DNA of 64,000 bases from Chryseobacterium mulctrae (GCF_006175945.1 NZ_VAJL01000002.1:1-64000); one strand, 5' to 3'. Numbered from the stretch's first letter, positions 54,397 through 63,314 are shown. Notes: generated by a model not told the origin, from the letters alone. Numbers and translations: made by a program.

Positions 54397-54429
54397 AAAA
54401 AGGAGTACTGAATTTCAGCACTCCTTTTT
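54397..54429. terminator. Terminator of higBA
   Basis: AAAAAGGAGT-ACTGAA / TTCAGC-ACTCCTTTTT stem, usable on both strands, 22 nt after the antitoxin stop. Confidence 0.8.
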
Positions 54430-54450
54430 ATATTGATAATAATTTAGTAT

Positions 54451-54759
54451 CTAGGCAAATTCGAATTTATCTAATTCAATATGCTTTTCTTCAAACTCTT
54501 TTTCGGCTTCTCTTAGATCGTAAGCAGTTTGTAAGCGAATCCAAAATGCAGCATTACCTCCAAAAACTTTGGAAATTCTTATTGCCATAATGGGAGTAAT
54601 TGCGCTTTTACCGTTAACAATATTAGATAAAGTAGGTCGTGTAATACCTAGAAATTTAGCAGTTCTATCAACTGTTAATTTATTTGGTTTAATAATCTGG
54701 TTCGAAATAATTTCACCAGGATGCGTATTGTGCTTGATAGCACGAACTATAGGTTTCAT
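54451..54759 (-). CDS. higA: HigA-type antitoxin
   Basis: 102 residues. HPGEIISNQIIKPNKLTVDR leads into an XRE-type helix-turn-helix (RTAKFLGITRPTLSNIVNGK), followed by AIRISKVFGGNAAFWIRLQ, the VapI/HigA family signature. It acts as DNA-binding antitoxin and autorepressor. It lies 32 nt downstream of the toxin gene, in the toxin-first order typical of higBA. Confidence 0.93.
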   Translation of the reverse strand: MKPIVRAIKHNTHPGEIISNQIIKPNKLTVDRTAKFLGITRPTLSNIVNGKSAITPIMAIRISKVFGGNAAFWIRLQTAYDLREAEKEFEEKHIELDKFEFA

Positions 54760-54791
54760 ATAATAAAATTCGATTTTTCGGTTCTACAATC

Positions 54792-55076
54792 TTAATGAGT
54801 ATCTAATAGATCTAGATCATAAGCATTTTTACTTTCAAATCTAAAAATGATGCGATAATTACCAGTAACGTCCACAGACCAAAACCCTTTTAATTTCCCC
54901 TTTAATGGATGCAATCGCAGTCCTTTAAAAGGCTCAAAATCTTGAGGAACTTCTTCAACACTATCAATAATATCTAAAATTTCACGTATTCTATCAATCA
55001 TTTCTGAGGGTAATTTACTAGAATCATCTTTCGTCCAGTATTTTTTTAAGCCTTTATGCGTTATAGAATAGATCAT
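54792..55076 (-). CDS. higB: HigB-type toxin
   Basis: 94 residues of the RelE/HigB superfamily: THKGLKKYWTKDDSSKL, RLHPLKGKLKGFWSVDVTGNYRIIFRFE. It is a ribosome-dependent mRNA endonuclease in characterised members. With higA it forms a plasmid-addiction module. Confidence 0.92.
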   Translation of the reverse strand: MIYSITHKGLKKYWTKDDSSKLPSEMIDRIREILDIIDSVEEVPQDFEPFKGLRLHPLKGKLKGFWSVDVTGNYRIIFRFESKNAYDLDLLDTH

Positions 55077-55409
55077 TACTCTTATTAATTGTAAGGTGTA
55101 AAGTTACGCATTACGTTTTAGATATGCAAATTATTATTTATTTTGAAAAAATTTCAGTTGTCAATTCCTCAGTCTTCTTGTTTTTTTCAAAACACTTGAC
55201 GTTCGTTGTTCTTTTGTTCAATTTTTTAAGATTCGGATATTTACAGAGCAGACGATATCAAAAAAATAAAATAGCATAAACAAGAAAATCCGGAATTACT
55301 TCCAGATTTTTATTTTAAGAAAAAGAACTGTTCAGATTTTGTAAATCCTGCCGTTAAGTTGTTCAGATTTTATAAATCCTGTTCTTTTCTAAAGCAAAGA
55401 TATGTATTA
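55077..55409. other. Non-coding region with tandem repeat
   Basis: 333 nt. GTTCAGATTTT(G/A)TAAATCCTG occurs twice, at 55330 and 55361. The segment 55150-55240 (CAGTCTTCTTGTTTTTTTCA, GACGTTCGTTGTTC) resembles 44145-44210 of the captured plasmid. No gene seen. Confidence 0.5.
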
Positions 55410-55607
55410 TTAATTTAAAGGTTCACCAAATAATAACATATCAACATCATGTCTAATTTTTAGTTCAGACCAGGAAATATTTTTATTGTAGGACAATTTA
55501 TCTATTTTTTCATCTTGCTTTTGAGCAAAATAATGCAATCCTAAAATAGACACAAAGTTTAGGACAAGCAATGCAATGATTAAATTTTGTTTAGATACAT
55601 TTTTCAT
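55410..55607 (-). CDS. Small membrane-anchored protein
   Basis: 65 residues with one N-terminal transmembrane helix (LIIALLVLNFVSILGLHYFA) and a charged tail. It is downstream of the partition genes. Unknown function. Confidence 0.5.
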   Translation of the reverse strand: MKNVSKQNLIIALLVLNFVSILGLHYFAQKQDEKIDKLSYNKNISWSELKIRHDVDMLLFGEPLN

Positions 55608-55656
55608 ATTTATTATTTTTAAAGTTATTTTTATCTAATTCTAATACTCAATTTCA

Positions 55657-55914
55657 TTATTCCAATTCTTTCATTACTTCTTCACGACTTACTTTAAAAT
55701 ATGTTCTTTCAATAGCATTTAGAACAAGAGTTTTAATATCTGTATTTTCTTTAAATGCTTTTTCCCTTAAAAACTCATAGGTATCTAAAGGCATATTCAT
55801 AAGGAATTTTTTTGTCAATGGTTTCTCTTTAACAGGGACGACCATTTGCAAAGGTGTTTTTCTTTCTTTTGTAAGATTTTTTGCAAAATCGCCTAATTTA
55901 GTAGGTTTTCCCAT
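55657..55914 (-). CDS. Ribbon-helix-helix partition partner
   Basis: 85 residues: a flexible basic N-terminus (MGKPTKLGDFAKNLTKERK), then KKFLMNMPLDTYEFLREKAFKENTDIKTLVLNAIE, a ribbon-helix-helix pattern. It follows ParA by 29 nt and probably binds the centromere repeats upstream of parA, where TACGTA motifs occur, and similar AT repeats around 55914-55943. Confidence 0.75.
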   Translation of the reverse strand: MGKPTKLGDFAKNLTKERKTPLQMVVPVKEKPLTKKFLMNMPLDTYEFLREKAFKENTDIKTLVLNAIERTYFKVSREEVMKELE

Positions 55915-55943
55915 AATATATATGTATATACGGATATATGATT

Positions 55944-56522
55944 TTAAATTCTTTCCAATACTTCACGAGTTAGGTTTTCTATCTGAAACTTGGCTTTTTG
56001 GTCTGTAATTTCATTATTTATTGCAGAACGAGTAAAAGCTACCAAGTCGGAAATGTAATTTTTTGCAATTGGGATTTTATGCTTTTCCATTGCTTCGTGC
56101 ATTTCACCGGTTAATGTGGTATTTGGTTTTACCATATTAAAAACAATTAACGCCTTTTTTTCGCTCTTTGAATCTTTAATAATACTTATTGTGTCTTCTA
56201 TTGCTAAGAGGTCATAAATTCCGGTTTTTGTAGGTATTACAATAACATTTGCCAACTTAGCCAATTCAGGAAGTTTCTCATTAAGATAGGGCGGAGTGTC
56301 AATAAAAATAAAATCGAAGTCTGATTTTAAGACATCATTCATTTCATCTGCAGAAAAAACTGGAATATCTGATGCCGTTCGGGAACGCCATAAAGAACCC
56401 TGTAAATCCAAATCTATAATGCAGACTTTAACCTCATTATTTAACGCTAAAGCCATATTAAAAGTCAGGGTAGACTTTCCTACACCTCCTTTTTGGTGCG
56501 TTGTTAAAATGATTTTTGCCAT
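55944..56522 (-). CDS. parA: ParA-family partition ATPase (second system)
   Basis: 192 residues, short ParA type. KGGVGKSTL Walker A near residue 12, VCIIDLDLQGSLW near 33, FDFIFIDTPPYLNEKL near 70. It is closer to ParF/MipZ-sized plasmid ATPases than to the 254-residue ParA at 3109. It forms an operon with the RHH gene and has inverted TACGTA motifs immediately upstream. Confidence 0.92.
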   Translation of the reverse strand: MAKIILTTHQKGGVGKSTLTFNMALALNNEVKVCIIDLDLQGSLWRSRTASDIPVFSADEMNDVLKSDFDFIFIDTPPYLNEKLPELAKLANVIVIPTKTGIYDLLAIEDTISIIKDSKSEKKALIVFNMVKPNTTLTGEMHEAMEKHKIPIAKNYISDLVAFTRSAINNEITDQKAKFQIENLTREVLERI

Positions 56523-56523
56523 A

Positions 56524-56558
56524 TTATATATACGTATGTGTGTATTTACGTATATACA
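56524..56558. promoter_or_regulatory. Candidate parS/operator repeats
   Basis: TATATACGTATGTG and TTTACGTATATAC form an inverted pair with TACGTA cores at 56531 and 56547, 16 nt apart, starting 2 nt upstream of the parA ATG. A typical site for an RHH partition protein. Confidence 0.65.
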
Positions 56559-56779
56559 AAAATATGCAAAAAAAATTAATTTATTTGTTATTCAATTAGA
56601 TATATAATTTTTGGTTGTGATTTGGCAAAATGGTGCGAGGAATTGTACCATTTTTTTATTTTATTCTCAGTTTGATACCCCTACAGAATGAAAAAAGACA
56701 GCTAAAAAACCGTCTTTAAAAAACACAAAATGATGAAAATTGCATTTCTGCAACTCTGCAATATAAATATATTCTTTTT

Positions 56780-56852
56780 TCCGAATGTATGTTGAGAGAA
56801 TTTATAATTCTCCTCAACATACATGAGTAGGCGAAGCCGATTTATGCGCAAT
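56780..56852. repeat. Shared palindromic element, copy in second plasmid remnant
   Basis: Reverse complement of 42794-42866, with one extra C in one arm (TTCTCCTCAAC against TTCTCTCAAC). The palindrome and the GCGAAGCCGATTTATGCGC arm are both retained, while sequences outside are unrelated. Confidence 0.7.
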
Positions 56853-56868
56853 CAAAAAAAACATTGCT

Positions 56869-57216
56869 TTAGAGGTCTTTAAACTTCCGGTACTGCTCAA
56901 TTCCCATTTTTTCTATTACAAAATCTTCCATCCCGATATCTCTTTTTTCTCTAACATATCGGGTAAAGGATAAAATACTTTTACAGGCTTCATATCCTTT
57001 GGACTGCATATCTTTTCTAATGTTTTCTTGCAGACCCTCTAACCATTCTGTATAATCTTCCAAAGTAGGTTCTATGGGTAGATGATGATAGAGATAGCTT
57101 GCATTACCGTAAGAAAACAGCAAAGAATGATACTCTTTGTCTTGTTCTGCAAGGTTACTAATGAAATTTTCCTGCGCTGTATTGTATTTTTCTAAAGGAT
57201 GTTTTACGGTTATCAT
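56869..57216 (-). CDS. Hypothetical protein
   Basis: 115 residues, soluble and helical, with no recognised domain. It follows the endonuclease gene by 18 nt and may be co-transcribed with it. Confidence 0.55.
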   Translation of the reverse strand: MITVKHPLEKYNTAQENFISNLAEQDKEYHSLLFSYGNASYLYHHLPIEPTLEDYTEWLEGLQENIRKDMQSKGYEACKSILSFTRYVREKRDIGMEDFVIEKMGIEQYRKFKDL

Positions 57217-57234
57217 TTGATAAAGATATAATAT

Positions 57235-58839
57235 TTATGGTTTGGAGCTTAAACCTGTTATAGTCGAAAAAACAATTCTTCCCTTTTTTTCTTTGTGTTT
57301 TCTCCTTCTCCATACAATAATTGGAGTATAGAAAATTTTATATAAAAAATTATTTTCTTTTTTTCTGTCAATTTCTTTTATAGCAGTTGAAATAAAATTT
57401 TCAATGTTTTTATAATCATAGTACGCAATTCGCAAAAGATTAATTTTCTTTTTTTTACAATAATTGTTCTTTTTTAAATCACTTGAAATTGTTTCCAAAA
57501 ATTTCTCTAAGCCTTTAAAGTGATTGACAGCTTCAAAATGTTGTAAACCGTCAAATTCAATGCATAAATTATATTTTGGAAGATAAAAATCATAAGCTAA
57601 ACTTTGTATATTTTTCAAGTTTGGAAATGTTTTTTCTTTGCTGAATTGCAGTTTATGAAGAAGCAAATATCTCTCTACTTTTTTCGCTCCTTTTGATTCT
57701 CCTGGTTTACATTTAGGGCAAGTAGCAGTAGATTCTTTTATATGTTGTTTATAATGCCAACTAGGAGTATTACAATTTTTGCAAATTAGATTAAATTTTA
57801 TTTTTCCCCTTCTGTCTCTACCAATTCTATTATTATATTCAAATTCATCTTCCAAATTTGCAGAAAAAATTAATTGTCTAATTTCGGATATATAATCTTC
57901 TGCAGTTTTTCTATATTTTCTTTTTTTATTACAATGATTACATCCTCTCTGGATTCCTATATTGGTTGCTGATTGTATGAAAGGCTCAGTATGGTCTAAG
58001 ATATTGCAACCTAATTTTACTAAATTATTTCCAAAATCATCTTGCAGTATCTTTCCTTTTTTATCTTTTAAAAAATCAATGATGTAGTAATTTTCGCTAA
58101 TAATTTTATCATTAGAGCTTTTGATAATCGTTTTTAAATCCTCAATACACAAAGATCTAATTTCACTTCTTATCTCAGAAAGACATCCCGAGCAATTATA
58201 AGATTTATCTGATTTACTATTTGCACTTATAGAAAATACAGGATTTTTACCGTTTTCATCTTTATGTTTCAAGCATTCTACTTTTACCATTTTTTTATTT
58301 TCTTCATTAAAAAAAACTTTTAATGGTTTATAAAAAAACTCTCCTGCAATAAATTTTTTTGTAAGATCGTTGAATGTATTTTCTATATTAATTTTCCTTT
58401 TCTCTTCATGTTTTTTTTCTTTTTTCTCTTCCCTGCATTTTTTACAATCAGGTGTATATCCATGAAAATGACCATTTAGTGTCTGAGTTATATTTGTTTC
58501 TTGATGAAGAGTACAATCTAAAGTAATAACGTTATTTTCAAAGCCTTTAATATTATAAATATCTCCAAAGAGTGTTATAGATTTTTGTTGAATACTATCG
58601 ACTGTATATTTACTATTGGATTCCGAAAAACAACCGGAACAATCAGAGGGCTTAGCCTTATAATCTAAATTAGTATTTACTAGATTACCATGTTTATTAC
58701 AAAAGGCAACTACTTTTCTCCTATAATATTTGTCGGGTTCCCCCACATGTAAAATAGTATAGGCTCCAACACCATGATGCAGATCATACATTTTTTGTAC
58801 ATACTCTTTATTTGTTTTATGTTCTTTGTGTTTTCCCAT
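57235..58839 (-). CDS. Zinc-ribbon array with PD-(D/E)XK endonuclease domain
   Basis: 534 residues. Five Cys/His ribbons in tandem, for example CNKHGN with DCSGC, CTLHQE with DCKKC, CLKHKD with NCSGC, then CNHC and CKNC with CPKC. The C-terminal nuclease domain (about residues 385-490) reads VERYLLLHKLQFSKEKTFPN, AYDFYLPKYNLCIEFDGLQH, the D-x(n)-E-x-D pattern of Vsr/DUF559-like nucleases, then a Lys-rich helix. The ribbons presumably bind DNA. It could be a homing or restriction-type endonuclease. It sits where the rep-associated HTH gene would be expected. Confidence 0.78.
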   Translation of the reverse strand: MGKHKEHKTNKEYVQKMYDLHHGVGAYTILHVGEPDKYYRRKVVAFCNKHGNLVNTNLDYKAKPSDCSGCFSESNSKYTVDSIQQKSITLFGDIYNIKGFENNVITLDCTLHQETNITQTLNGHFHGYTPDCKKCREEKKEKKHEEKRKINIENTFNDLTKKFIAGEFFYKPLKVFFNEENKKMVKVECLKHKDENGKNPVFSISANSKSDKSYNCSGCLSEIRSEIRSLCIEDLKTIIKSSNDKIISENYYIIDFLKDKKGKILQDDFGNNLVKLGCNILDHTEPFIQSATNIGIQRGCNHCNKKRKYRKTAEDYISEIRQLIFSANLEDEFEYNNRIGRDRRGKIKFNLICKNCNTPSWHYKQHIKESTATCPKCKPGESKGAKKVERYLLLHKLQFSKEKTFPNLKNIQSLAYDFYLPKYNLCIEFDGLQHFEAVNHFKGLEKFLETISSDLKKNNYCKKKKINLLRIAYYDYKNIENFISTAIKEIDRKKENNFLYKIFYTPIIVWRRRKHKEKKGRIVFSTITGLSSKP

Positions 58840-58855
58840 GTGGTATTATATATTG

Positions 58856-58886
58856 ATCCAATCCTTTTTCTTTGGCTTCAATGAAG
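58856..58886 (-). pseudogene. Remnant of rep-associated HTH gene
   Basis: CCTTTTTCTTTGGCTTCAAT and neighbouring bases match the 3' end of the 44210-44686 gene (encoding FIEAKEKGLD). The rest of that gene is absent, so it was deleted when the endonuclease block arrived. Confidence 0.6.
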
Positions 58887-58904
58887 TTGTATAATTTTTA
58901 AGGT

Positions 58905-59317
58905 TTAATTTTTTACAGGTAATATTCCTTTTTTCTGATAAACACCCACCAAGTAGCCGACAGAATTTTCAATTTTCAGTTTTCTCTGTCTTATTTTCTC
59001 ATTCAACTCTGTAATTAAGATGTCAAAATTGGATTCTTTTTCTTTTCCGGCAATCAACTCTGCTTGTATTTGAGAAAACCCGTAAACGACCAGTTTTGAT
59101 ATGTATTTTTGATTATCTATGCTTTCTTCAAAATTTATTATCAGCTGTTGAGCCATTTTAGCGTTAACATAGATTTCAACCCATCGAAAAGAACGCCCCT
59201 GTTTTATCAATTTATAATCAAAATAAATGTCGCTTTCTTCATTGATTTGTTTTTTAGCAATATCCAAAACATTTTTTCTAAAAGCAGATATTTCTTCAAA
59301 CTGTTCTTTCCCTTTTT
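58905..59317 (-). pseudogene. rep: rep2, C-terminal fragment, severed by Tn3 end
   Basis: About 137 residues homologous to the C-terminal half of rep1 (NVLDIAKKQINEESDIYFDY, AGKEKESNFDILITELNEKI, VGYLVGVYQKKGILPVK). The first half has been lost at the Tn3 inverted repeat starting at 59318. No matching N-terminal piece is present in the window, so this replicon is dead. Confidence 0.88.
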
Positions 59318-60864
59318 GGGGTCAGTCGACGAAAAGTAAAAAAAACAGGGTTAAGGATAAAATCTATCATATTTTTTGCTTTGAATAGATTTTATATATT
59401 AATCAGAAATTTTTGTTAATACCTAACACTATATGGCGTGGCAACAGTCTTTGTGTGTATAAACTCTCACTTATATTATTTATTGAGTATCTCTGAATAC
59501 TGTTTGAATTTAAAAGATTATTGCCCTGAATAAAAATACTCATATTATACTTCTTTAAAGTATAGTTCGCTTTAATATCCCAAAACTGAGTAGTTTTTTG
59601 AGCTGTATTTCCAAATTTATAATATTCTACAAGAGACTCAATCCTAAACTGTGAATTTATAGTAAAATAAAGGTTCAAAAAACCTTTTTGATCTATGTAT
59701 TTGTTAGAATTCACTTTCGAAGAAATAGTATTGAATGCCCATTCATAACCGCATTCATAATTAATAAATTTTGTCCAGCCTGATTTCATTTCAAAAGCTG
59801 CCTTCCAATTGATAAATTTAGTTTTTATTAAAGGTTGATTATTTACACTATTTTCATAGCCCGATTGCATATAAGAGCTTAAAATACTCAATCTTGATCT
59901 TATAGGCTTTAAGTATTTTCTTAATTCTAAGCTTGCAGATAAATTGCTATTATTCTTTACCAAAATTGTTTGATTAAAAGTGTAATTAGGATTTACAATC
60001 ATATTATTAGACAAATAATCTCCACTTTTGAAAAAATTAATATTGAAATTAAGATATTGAGACATTTGCTCTCCCACGTTGTAGCTAAATCCTAAATTAC
60101 AATCTTGCAAAACAGCAAAATTTACATTGCTCTGTTTAAAGTTTCTGTTTCCCTGATAGATATAGTTAGTATAAACATCGTTGATACTGACTGTGGAAAA
60201 TTTCCTTCCTGCATTCAAATTAAAATTTCCTATTTTTCTGTTTTGGTAACCAATATTTGCTAACGGAGAAACATAGAAACCATTCTGTTTATTTTGATTT
60301 AAATCAGAATGAATCATTTGATTTAAAATGGTAAAACCATAGCTCCAATTTTTTACTTTTTTGTTATATTTAATCTGAGCAAAAACATTATTCTGAACAT
60401 AATCTGTATGATTAATAAACTCTGATTTATCAAAACTTATCGCTTCATTATTTGAATTAAAAATATGAAGGTTTGAGCTTAAAAAATCTTTTCTGAACTC
60501 GTTTCCTAACTGTAATTCCAGGCTGTGTTCTTCTGCATACTTTTTAAGATAAGAAAGTTTTAATCCCCCAAAATTCATTTTAGAATCAATAATCTGATTT
60601 ATTTTTTGAGCATCAGGATTGTTTAGTATTTGAGAAAAAACATCATTTTCATCAGTAAAATCATATGGGCGGTTTTGAAAAATATATCGTGCTACTGCTA
60701 CTAAAGCTTTGGATGAATCTATTTTCTTAGTGTAAGTCAATCTATTTTCGTTGGCAAAAAGTTCATTCTTTCCAATTTGATTATTCAACTGTTCATTAAA
60801 AAGAAAAATATTATTATTATTTTCATTTAAGGATGAAACTTTATTATAGAATTGTAAGTTTGAG
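59318..60864. mobile_element. Fragment of TnA right end (inverted)
   Basis: Begins with a 38-bp TnA-type inverted repeat (59318-59355) and is collinear, in reverse, with 38250-39775: terminal repeat, spacer and the C-terminal part of the TonB-type receptor. It ends abruptly at the IS3 left end at 60865. The outer flank is TTTTT. Confidence 0.93.
59403..60864 (-). pseudogene. TonB-type receptor, C-terminal fragment
   Basis: Copy of residues about 405-883 of the receptor at 37039-39690. From LNNQIGKNELFANENRLTYT to the terminal IVLGINKNF the residues are the same in both copies. The plug, regulatory domain and signal peptide are missing. Near-identity of the two copies shows a recent duplication and offers a substrate for homologous recombination that would invert the 39.7-59.3 kb segment. 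Confidence 0.9.
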
Positions 60865-60922
60865 TGTACGTCTTCAAACTAACTTGGACATTTTGGAATA
60901 AATCCTTAAGGAGTATTTAGGG

Positions 60923-61930
60923 TTATAAATTTATAAATTTCTGTTGAAAATACAACTGTCTTCTTTTTCGGATTGAATCCGATTTTATTTGTCTTCTTTT
61001 TTCCAAAATTTGCTCAGATCTTCCGAAGTACACATCTGCTGGAGGAAGGTTTTTCAAAGATTCGTGATATCGCTTGTTATTGTAGTTTTCTACGAATTTT
61101 TCTAAAGCTTCCACAAGTTCTTCAGGATGATAGAAGTGATTGAGTTTTACCACATTTTTCATCGTTCTGTGGTATCGTTCTATTTTCCCTTGGGTTTGCG
61201 GATGCATCGGCTTTCCGTGAACCTGCTTCATCTTCAAATCGTCTTTCAGGTAGGTTCTGAGTTCGTTTGATATGTAGCAGGAACCATTGTCTGAGAGTAA
61301 TTTCGGTTTGGCTTTAGACTTTAATTTTGCTTTTTCAATCGCTGTATTTACTGTTCTTTTCACATCTTCAGCCTTCATCGAATCACAGAGTTCCCAGTGG
61401 ATGATATACCTGCTGTAGTCGTCTAAAACAGTGCTCAGATAGTACCAACCCCAACCAATCACTTTAAAATAAGTGAAATCTGTTTGCCACATTTGATGCA
61501 CAAATTCTGTCTTATCCTTAAATTCATTTGCTGCTGAAAGTAAAAAATGATTCGGTGCAGGGATTAAATCCCGTTGCTTCAAAATCCTGTAAACACTGGA
61601 TTCTGAGATGAAAATACCTTGTTCATCGGTAATTTTGTGCGCCAGTTCTCTTGAGGAAAGTTCTGTATGTTCCAAAGCGATTTCTACTACCAAATCTTTT
61701 TGTTCTTCCGGAATGCTATTCCATTGTCTTTTAGATGTTCTTTTGGACGTTTCCAAGCCATCGTAGCCGTTTTCAAGGTATTTCTGATACCACTTATAGA
61801 AAGTACTTCTTGCAATCCCAAAGCTTTCCAAGGTTCGTTTTACACCAATTTCACTCGTAGTAACTTCTTGAATAATTTCGTATTTCTCACTTGCTGATAA
61901 TCTCATAAACTTTCTGTATTTATGGGTCAA
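60923..61930 (-). CDS. IS3 transposase OrfB (integrase core)
   Basis: 335 residues. N-terminal helix-turn-helix (ASEKYEIIQEVTTSEIGVKR), an HTH_21-like region (LSSRELAHKITDEQ), and a DDE core: WQTDFTYFKV, LSDNGSCYISNEL and GKIERYHRTMKN with Glu 35 residues after the second Asp. The frame is open upstream of the nominal TTG start and can be joined to OrfA by a -1 shift at an A8 run. Confidence 0.93.
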   Translation of the reverse strand: MTHKYRKFMRLSASEKYEIIQEVTTSEIGVKRTLESFGIARSTFYKWYQKYLENGYDGLETSKRTSKRQWNSIPEEQKDLVVEIALEHTELSSRELAHKITDEQGIFISESSVYRILKQRDLIPAPNHFLLSAANEFKDKTEFVHQMWQTDFTYFKVIGWGWYYLSTVLDDYSRYIIHWELCDSMKAEDVKRTVNTAIEKAKLKSKAKPKLLSDNGSCYISNELRTYLKDDLKMKQVHGKPMHPQTQGKIERYHRTMKNVVKLNHFYHPEELVEALEKFVENYNNKRYHESLKNLPPADVYFGRSEQILEKRRQIKSDSIRKRRQLYFQQKFINL

Positions 61931-62310
61931 TCCAGCATGTCTAAGCTTTTTTTTACAATGTCATAGCGCAGAACCAAATCGGCAACCATTTCCTTCAGTC
62001 GGGCATTCTCTTTCTTCAAATCCGACACTTCATCACTCGTGGCTTCTCTAATGACATCGCCGTTGAGTCGTTTTTTACCGGCTTCCATAAATTCTTTGTT
62101 CCAGGAATAAAACTGAGATTGGGCAATATTATGCTGTCGGCATAGTTCCGCTACAGAAGTTTCTGCACGAAGCCCTTCCATTACGATTAAAATTTTCTGC
62201 TCGGCTGTAAAGATCCTCCTTGTATTTTTACGGATGTCTTTTATGAATTTTTCGGAACTTTTCTTTTTAGGTGTTTCCATAATTAAATGTAATTCTTTTT
62301 TTGAAAACAC
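61927..62310 (-). CDS. IS3 transposase OrfA
   Basis: 127 residues. A helix-turn-helix (AELCRQHNIAQSQFYSWNKEF) is followed by a leucine-zipper-like coil (VSDLKKENARLKEMVADLVL). Just before its stop lies an A8 stretch (T8 at 61947-61954 on the plus strand). A -1 shift there continues as KKLRHAGLTHKYRKF into OrfB, the usual way IS3 elements make the OrfAB transposase. Confidence 0.92.
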   Translation of the reverse strand: MFSKKELHLIMETPKKKSSEKFIKDIRKNTRRIFTAEQKILIVMEGLRAETSVAELCRQHNIAQSQFYSWNKEFMEAGKKRLNGDVIREATSDEVSDLKKENARLKEMVADLVLRYDIVKKSLDMLD

Positions 62311-62415
62311 TCCTTAACTTTTATACTATATAGTGTCTACTTTTTGCTGACGATTTACAGGAAATTAAAAAACAAAATTATAACAATATAACAATTAATT
62401 AAATCATATAATATT

Positions 62416-62649
62416 ATGAAAAAGGCTACAATTATTATCATCGGAATATTTGCAACAGCAATTCTATTAAGCCTTGAATTTTATATAGGCTATGAAATGG
62501 GTTACCAACATCATAAAGATGAAGCAAACGGAAGAGCCAAAGAAATGATTCTTAACGATGAAATTCCTAACTATTATATGGTCGTTGGAACTTTGGATTT
62601 TATCATCAATAATAAATCCGGAGAATTGGAAGAAACTTTAAAAAAATAA
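62416..62649 (+). CDS. Small membrane-anchored hypothetical protein (copy 2)
   Basis: Identical to the 77-residue protein at 1057-1290. On a circular map this is the same gene. Confidence 0.6.
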   Translation: MKKATIIIIGIFATAILLSLEFYIGYEMGYQHHKDEANGRAKEMILNDEIPNYYMVVGTLDFIINNKSGELEETLKK

Positions 62650-62651
62650 TT

Positions 62652-62852
62652 ATGAAAAAGTTAATTTTCAAAATAAAATCTTTTTTTGTAATTACTTACA
62701 GCAGATCCTTTAAAGATTTTGAAAAGGAGTATTTTCAAAAAAGCACCGAACTATTTTTTATTGACGGAGAAAGAAAATTTTCTGAAAAAGAAAAATATTA
62801 TCTGGAGATAATCAACACTTGTTTTAACCCAAAAGTTTTAAAACAGAACTAA
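62652..62852 (+). CDS. Small hypothetical protein (copy 2)
   Basis: Identical to the 66-residue protein at 1293-1493; the same gene if the molecule is circular. Confidence 0.55.
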   Translation: MKKLIFKIKSFFVITYSRSFKDFEKEYFQKSTELFFIDGERKFSEKEKYYLEIINTCFNPKVLKQN

Positions 62853-62889
62853 TCAAAAATCATTAATTTAATCTTTTAAAATCAATATC

Positions 62890-63234
62890 ATGAGTATTAA
62901 AAATTCAGTTCGATTAATCGGACACACAGGAAAAGAAGTTGAAGTAATTAACTTTGAAAACGGAAGTTTAAAAGCTTCAGTAACGTTGGCAACAAATGAC
63001 CATTACACCAATGCAAAAGGCGAAAAGGTCGAAGAAACACAATGGCACAATCTCGTAGCATTCGGAAAGACTGCCGAAATCCTTCAGAAATATGTTTCCA
63101 AAGGAAAAGAAATTGGAATTGAGGGAAAACTCACTTATAGAAGCTATGACGATAAAGACGGGGTGAAAAAATACATTACGGAAATCAGAGTAGAAGAAGT
63201 TTTATTGTTAGGTTCTAAAGACACAAATTCTTAA
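62890..63234 (+). CDS. ssb: Single-stranded DNA-binding protein (copy 2)
   Basis: Identical to ssb at 1531-1875, including the following hairpin terminator. Confidence 0.92.
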   Translation: MSIKNSVRLIGHTGKEVEVINFENGSLKASVTLATNDHYTNAKGEKVEETQWHNLVAFGKTAEILQKYVSKGKEIGIEGKLTYRSYDDKDGVKKYITEIRVEEVLLLGSKDTNS

Positions 63235-63314
63235 TTCTTTTAATGAAAGGCTTTTAATTAAGCCTTTCATTTATATAACATTATAACCATTAATTAAACA
63301 TTATAATATTTCTT

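Larger units (their letters stand above)
53965..54450. other. Upstream region of bacteriocin-like gene
   Basis: 486 nt. It contains the conserved promoter element at 54088-54143 and the HigBA terminator at 54397-54429. The stretch 54150-54390 holds nothing I can support. Confidence 0.45.
56523..56868. other. Regulatory region upstream of second parA
   Basis: 346 nt without genes. It contains the TACGTA operator/centromere repeats (56524-56558) and the shared palindromic element (56780-56852). The middle part is AT-rich and featureless. Confidence 0.5.
60865..62359 (-). mobile_element. IS3-family insertion sequence, complete
   Basis: 1495 bp with related ends: left TGTACGTC...GGACA...CTTAAGGAGT and, on the opposite strand, right TGTAAATCGTC...AGACA...GTTAAGGAGT. 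It carries orfA and orfB. No target duplication is visible (GTTTGAG left, GGAAATT right), so adjacent DNA was lost or rearranged after insertion. Confidence 0.85.
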
